Positions 62,165 through 64,000 of a DNA stretch of 64,000 nt are shown here, piece after piece. Source of the stretch: Pseudomonas azerbaijanoccidentalis. GTDB taxonomy: Bacteria; Pseudomonadota; Gammaproteobacteria; Pseudomonadales; Pseudomonadaceae. The notes beneath the pieces were generated by a model, which worked only from the letters and a program-made list of their open reading frames with translations, was not told the DNA's origin and made no database searches. The position numbers and the translations under genes are program-made. Each line of letters opens with the position of its first letter. Positions within the stretch are counted from its first letter, which is position 1. Where the stretch lies: positions 124,001-188,000 of the forward strand of contig NZ_JAHSTU010000003.1 in NCBI RefSeq assembly GCF_019145495.1, read 5' to 3'.

Positions 62165-62770
62165 TCAGTCCGGCTCACACCCCTTCAACACCAGCCGAAT
62201 AATCGTCTGTGCCGCCGCTTCGTAATCTTCTTCATCCAGTTTGGCCTTGCCGGTGATGGCGGTGATTTGCCAGTCGAAGTCGGCGTAGGTCTGGGTCGCG
62301 GCCCAGATGCTGAACATCAGGTGGTTGGGGTCGATGGGGGCGATTTGGCCGCGGTCGATCCAGGTCTGGATGCACTCGATGTTGTGCTTGGCCTGGCCGT
62401 TGAGTTGTTCGACCAGGTCGGTGCTCAGGTGCGGGGCGCCGTGCATGATTTCACTGGCGAATACCTTGGAGGCGAAAGGCAGGTCGCGGGAGATGCGGAT
62501 TTTTGAACGAATGTAACCGCTCAGCACTTCGCTGGGCACGCCGTCGGGGTTGAACGGCGTCGAGGCCTGCAGGATCGGTTCGATGATGCTTTCCAGGACC
62601 TCGCGGTAGAGGTTTTCCTTGGACTTGAAGTAGTAATAGACGTTGGGCTTGGGCAATCCCGCCTTGGCTGCGATATCGCTGGTTTTGGTCGCAGCGAAGC
62701 CCTTGTCGGCAAATTCTTCACTGGCGGCACGCAGGATCAGTTGTTTGTTGCGCTCGCGGATGGTGCTCAT
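62165..62770 (-). CDS. TetR-family transcriptional regulator
   Basis: The product is 201 residues from the ATG at 62770 (MSTIRERNKQLILRAASEEF). The N-terminal HTH TKTSDIAAKAGLPKPNVYYY is clear. The C-terminal ligand domain has IRSKIRISRDLPFASKVFASEI, resembling the RutR-type TetR_C group, whose members sense pyrimidines or purines. A longer upstream frame has no ribosome site. The equivalent P. aeruginosa gene, as I recall, lies next to the GlcG-like gene. Here the RAYT/REPIN block separates them. Confidence 0.85.
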   Translation of the reverse strand: MSTIRERNKQLILRAASEEFADKGFAATKTSDIAAKAGLPKPNVYYYFKSKENLYREVLESIIEPILQASTPFNPDGVPSEVLSGYIRSKIRISRDLPFASKVFASEIMHGAPHLSTDLVEQLNGQAKHNIECIQTWIDRGQIAPIDPNHLMFSIWAATQTYADFDWQITAITGKAKLDEEDYEAAAQTIIRLVLKGCEPD

Positions 62771-62904
62771 AAACCAGGGGGTTCCTTGCCTGTTCTGGCG
62801 GTTGCGCATGGTAGCACCGGCCTTCGGCGACGCTCAAGAATGCTCCATGCGCCGCTCGGCCACGCTATGCTGCATCGCATTCACTCTAGAAGGAAACCCG
62901 ATTC

Positions 62905-63819
62905 ATGGCAGGAAGCAGTTTGCTGTTGCTGATCGACGACATTGCGGCGGTGCTGGACGATGTGGCGTTGATGACCAAAATGGCCGCCAAGAAGACCGCC
63001 GGCGTGCTCGGCGACGATCTGGCGCTCAATGCCCAGCAAGTCAGCGGCGTGCGTGCCGACCGGGAAATTCCCGTGGTTTGGGCGGTGGCCAAGGGCTCGT
63101 TCATCAACAAACTGATCCTGGTGCCCTCGGCACTGGCCATCAGCGCGTTCATCCCGTGGCTGGTCACGCCGTTGTTGATGGTCGGCGGCGCTTACCTGTG
63201 TTTCGAAGGGTTCGAGAAGCTCGCCCATAAGTTCTTGCACAGCAAGGCTGAAGATCAGGCCGAACATGCTGAACTGGTTGAAGCCGTGGCGGACCCGGCA
63301 GTGGATCTGGTGGCGTACGAGAAGGACAAGATCAAGGGCGCGATCCGCACTGACTTCATCCTTTCGGCAGAGATCATCGCGATCACCCTTGGCGTCGTGG
63401 CTGATTCGGCGCTGACCCAGCAAGTCATCGTGCTTTCAGGTATCGCCATCGTCATGACCGTCGGCGTCTACGGGCTGGTGGCCGGCATCGTCAAACTGGA
63501 TGACTTGGGTCTGTGGCTGACCCAGAAGCCTGGGCAAGTGGCCAAAAGCATCGGTAGCGGAATTCTGCGCGCAGCTCCCTACATGATGAAAAGCCTGTCG
63601 GTAATTGGTACGGCGGCGATGTTTTTGGTCGGTGGCGGCATCCTTACCCATGGCGTGCCGGTGGTGCATCACTGGATCGAAAGCGTCAGTGCAGCGGCGG
63701 GCGGTGCCGGGTTTATCGTGCCGGTATTGCTCAATGGCGTCGCGGGGATTGTGGCGGGGGCGGTGGTGTTGGTGGGTGTGATGGCCGTCAGCAAAATCTG
63801 GAAAGCCTTGAAAGGCTAA
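62905..63819 (+). CDS. DUF808 (YedI-like) inner-membrane protein
   Basis: The product is 304 residues, beginning [20 protein letters not shown], with the family blocks [33 protein letters not shown] and [19 protein letters not shown]. About six membrane segments follow residue 65. The family is widespread in proteobacteria with no known function. AGAAGGAAA precedes ATG 62905. It appears to be a single gene. Confidence 0.9.
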   Translation: MAGSSLLLLIDDIAAVLDDVALMTKMAAKKTAGVLGDDLALNAQQVSGVRADREIPVVWAVAKGSFINKLILVPSALAISAFIPWLVTPLLMVGGAYLCFEGFEKLAHKFLHSKAEDQAEHAELVEAVADPAVDLVAYEKDKIKGAIRTDFILSAEIIAITLGVVADSALTQQVIVLSGIAIVMTVGVYGLVAGIVKLDDLGLWLTQKPGQVAKSIGSGILRAAPYMMKSLSVIGTAAMFLVGGGILTHGVPVVHHWIESVSAAAGGAGFIVPVLLNGVAGIVAGAVVLVGVMAVSKIWKALKG

Positions 63820-63837
63820 GAACCACCAATAACCAAT

Positions 63838-63927
63838 GTGGGAGCGAGCCTGCTCGCGATAGCGGTGTAACAGTCAACACAGGTGTTGATTGTTATGGCC
63901 TCATCGCGAGCGGGCTCGCTCCCACAG
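63838..63927. repeat. REPIN, GTGGGAGCGAGC type
   Basis: Arms GTGGGAGCGAGCCTGCTCGC and GCGAGCGGGCTCGCTCCCAC, with one mismatch in the core and a ~50-nt loop that holds the inner inverted repeat CAACA..TGTTG. It lies between the convergent DUF808 gene and the gene at the right edge. Confidence 0.9.
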
Positions 63928-63945
63928 TTTTTTGCCTAGCCGAAA

Positions 63946-64000
63946 TTACTCGGCAATCTGCAACTTGCGCGCCTCGGTGTAAACGTACCGCACCTTCTCG
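63946..64000 (-). CDS. 3' end of an unidentified gene
   Basis: A leftward frame enters from the right edge and ends at TAA (63948-63946). The visible tail is EKVRYVYTEARKLQIAE. The codon use is normal for the window. This is too little to assign a family. Confidence 0.5.
   Translation of the reverse strand, partial: EKVRYVYTEARKLQIAE

Noticed and set aside
647..63927. Regularly recurring palindromic repeats suggesting a CRISPR array.
   Set aside because: They are spread over 63 kb singly or as inverted doublets, with no uniform spacers and no cas genes. They are REPs.
1..64000. tRNA, rRNA, riboswitch or prophage/attachment site.
   Set aside because: No cloverleaf with a T-arm GTTCGA box in context, no rRNA-like tracts, and no phage or integrase genes were seen by eye. 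A tRNAscan or Rfam search was not possible.

Overview
The window looks like a chromosome segment from the genus Pseudomonas, most likely the P. fluorescens group. It is GC-rich with high coding density. It carries the polar-flagellum and chemotaxis cluster in Pseudomonas order, and it is sprinkled with fluorescens-type REP doublets (REPINs) built on GTAGGAGCTGCCGCAGGC and GTGGGAGC.AGCCTGCT.GCGAT cores. From memory, the gene order from the fliL operon to the TetR gene near the right end largely follows P. aeruginosa PAO1 from about PA1441 to PA1504. That comparison is recalled, not computed.

Region 1 (1-28.2 kb) is motility. It starts with the end of fliI, then fliJ, a three-gene phosphorelay/partner-switch module (hsbA-hsbR-hptB), fliK with a sigma-54 promoter, and fliLMNOPQR-flhB, also behind a sigma-54 promoter. 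An oppositely oriented RHS/Tc-toxin-like gene with a variable C-terminal tip interrupts the cluster between flhB and flhA. After it come flhA (third sigma-54 promoter), flhF, a 35-codon small ORF, fleN, fliA, cheY, cheZ, cheA, cheB, motC, motD, a ParA-type ATPase, a ParP-like CheW-domain protein, cheW and a DUF2802 gene. The CheA has four copies of a short acidic motif between its P1 and P3 domains. On the other strand sit a FliK-like gene and a FlhB C-terminal-domain paralogue (FhlB).

Region 2 (28.4-35.9 kb) is a complete ccmABCDEFGHI cytochrome c maturation operon with many 4-nt overlaps, followed by a small lipoprotein gene and a terminator. A ~1 kb gene-free mosaic (about 35.87-36.75 kb) follows. 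It is bounded by a 49-bp inverted repeat and holds single REPs and a hybrid REPIN.

Region 3 (36.8-47.4 kb) is a phosphonate uptake and C-P lyase operon, phnCDE-F-GHIJKLMN-P, with a possible Pho box upstream. Beside it is a PIN-toxin/HTH-antitoxin pair preceded by tandem inverted repeats.

Region 4 (48.5-64 kb) holds a LysR regulator, an MFS exporter with two perfect palindromes upstream, a sulfate-binding protein, a Kv-type channel, a urea transporter, and a glyoxylate operon (gcl-hyi-glxR-ttuD-pyk) transcribed leftward. A GlcG-like gene diverges from gcl across a region with two TTGTATACAA palindromes. Next come a REP-associated transposase (RAYT) flanked by two REPINs of one subfamily, a TetR regulator, a DUF808 membrane protein and the 3' end of an unidentified gene.

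No rRNA, tRNA, CRISPR array, IS element or prophage was seen. The most unusual items are the RHS gene with a possible caspase-like cysteine-protease tip, the CheA linker repeats beside ParA/ParP, the small ORF between flhF and fleN, the PIN/HTH operator array, and the RAYT/REPIN arrangement.
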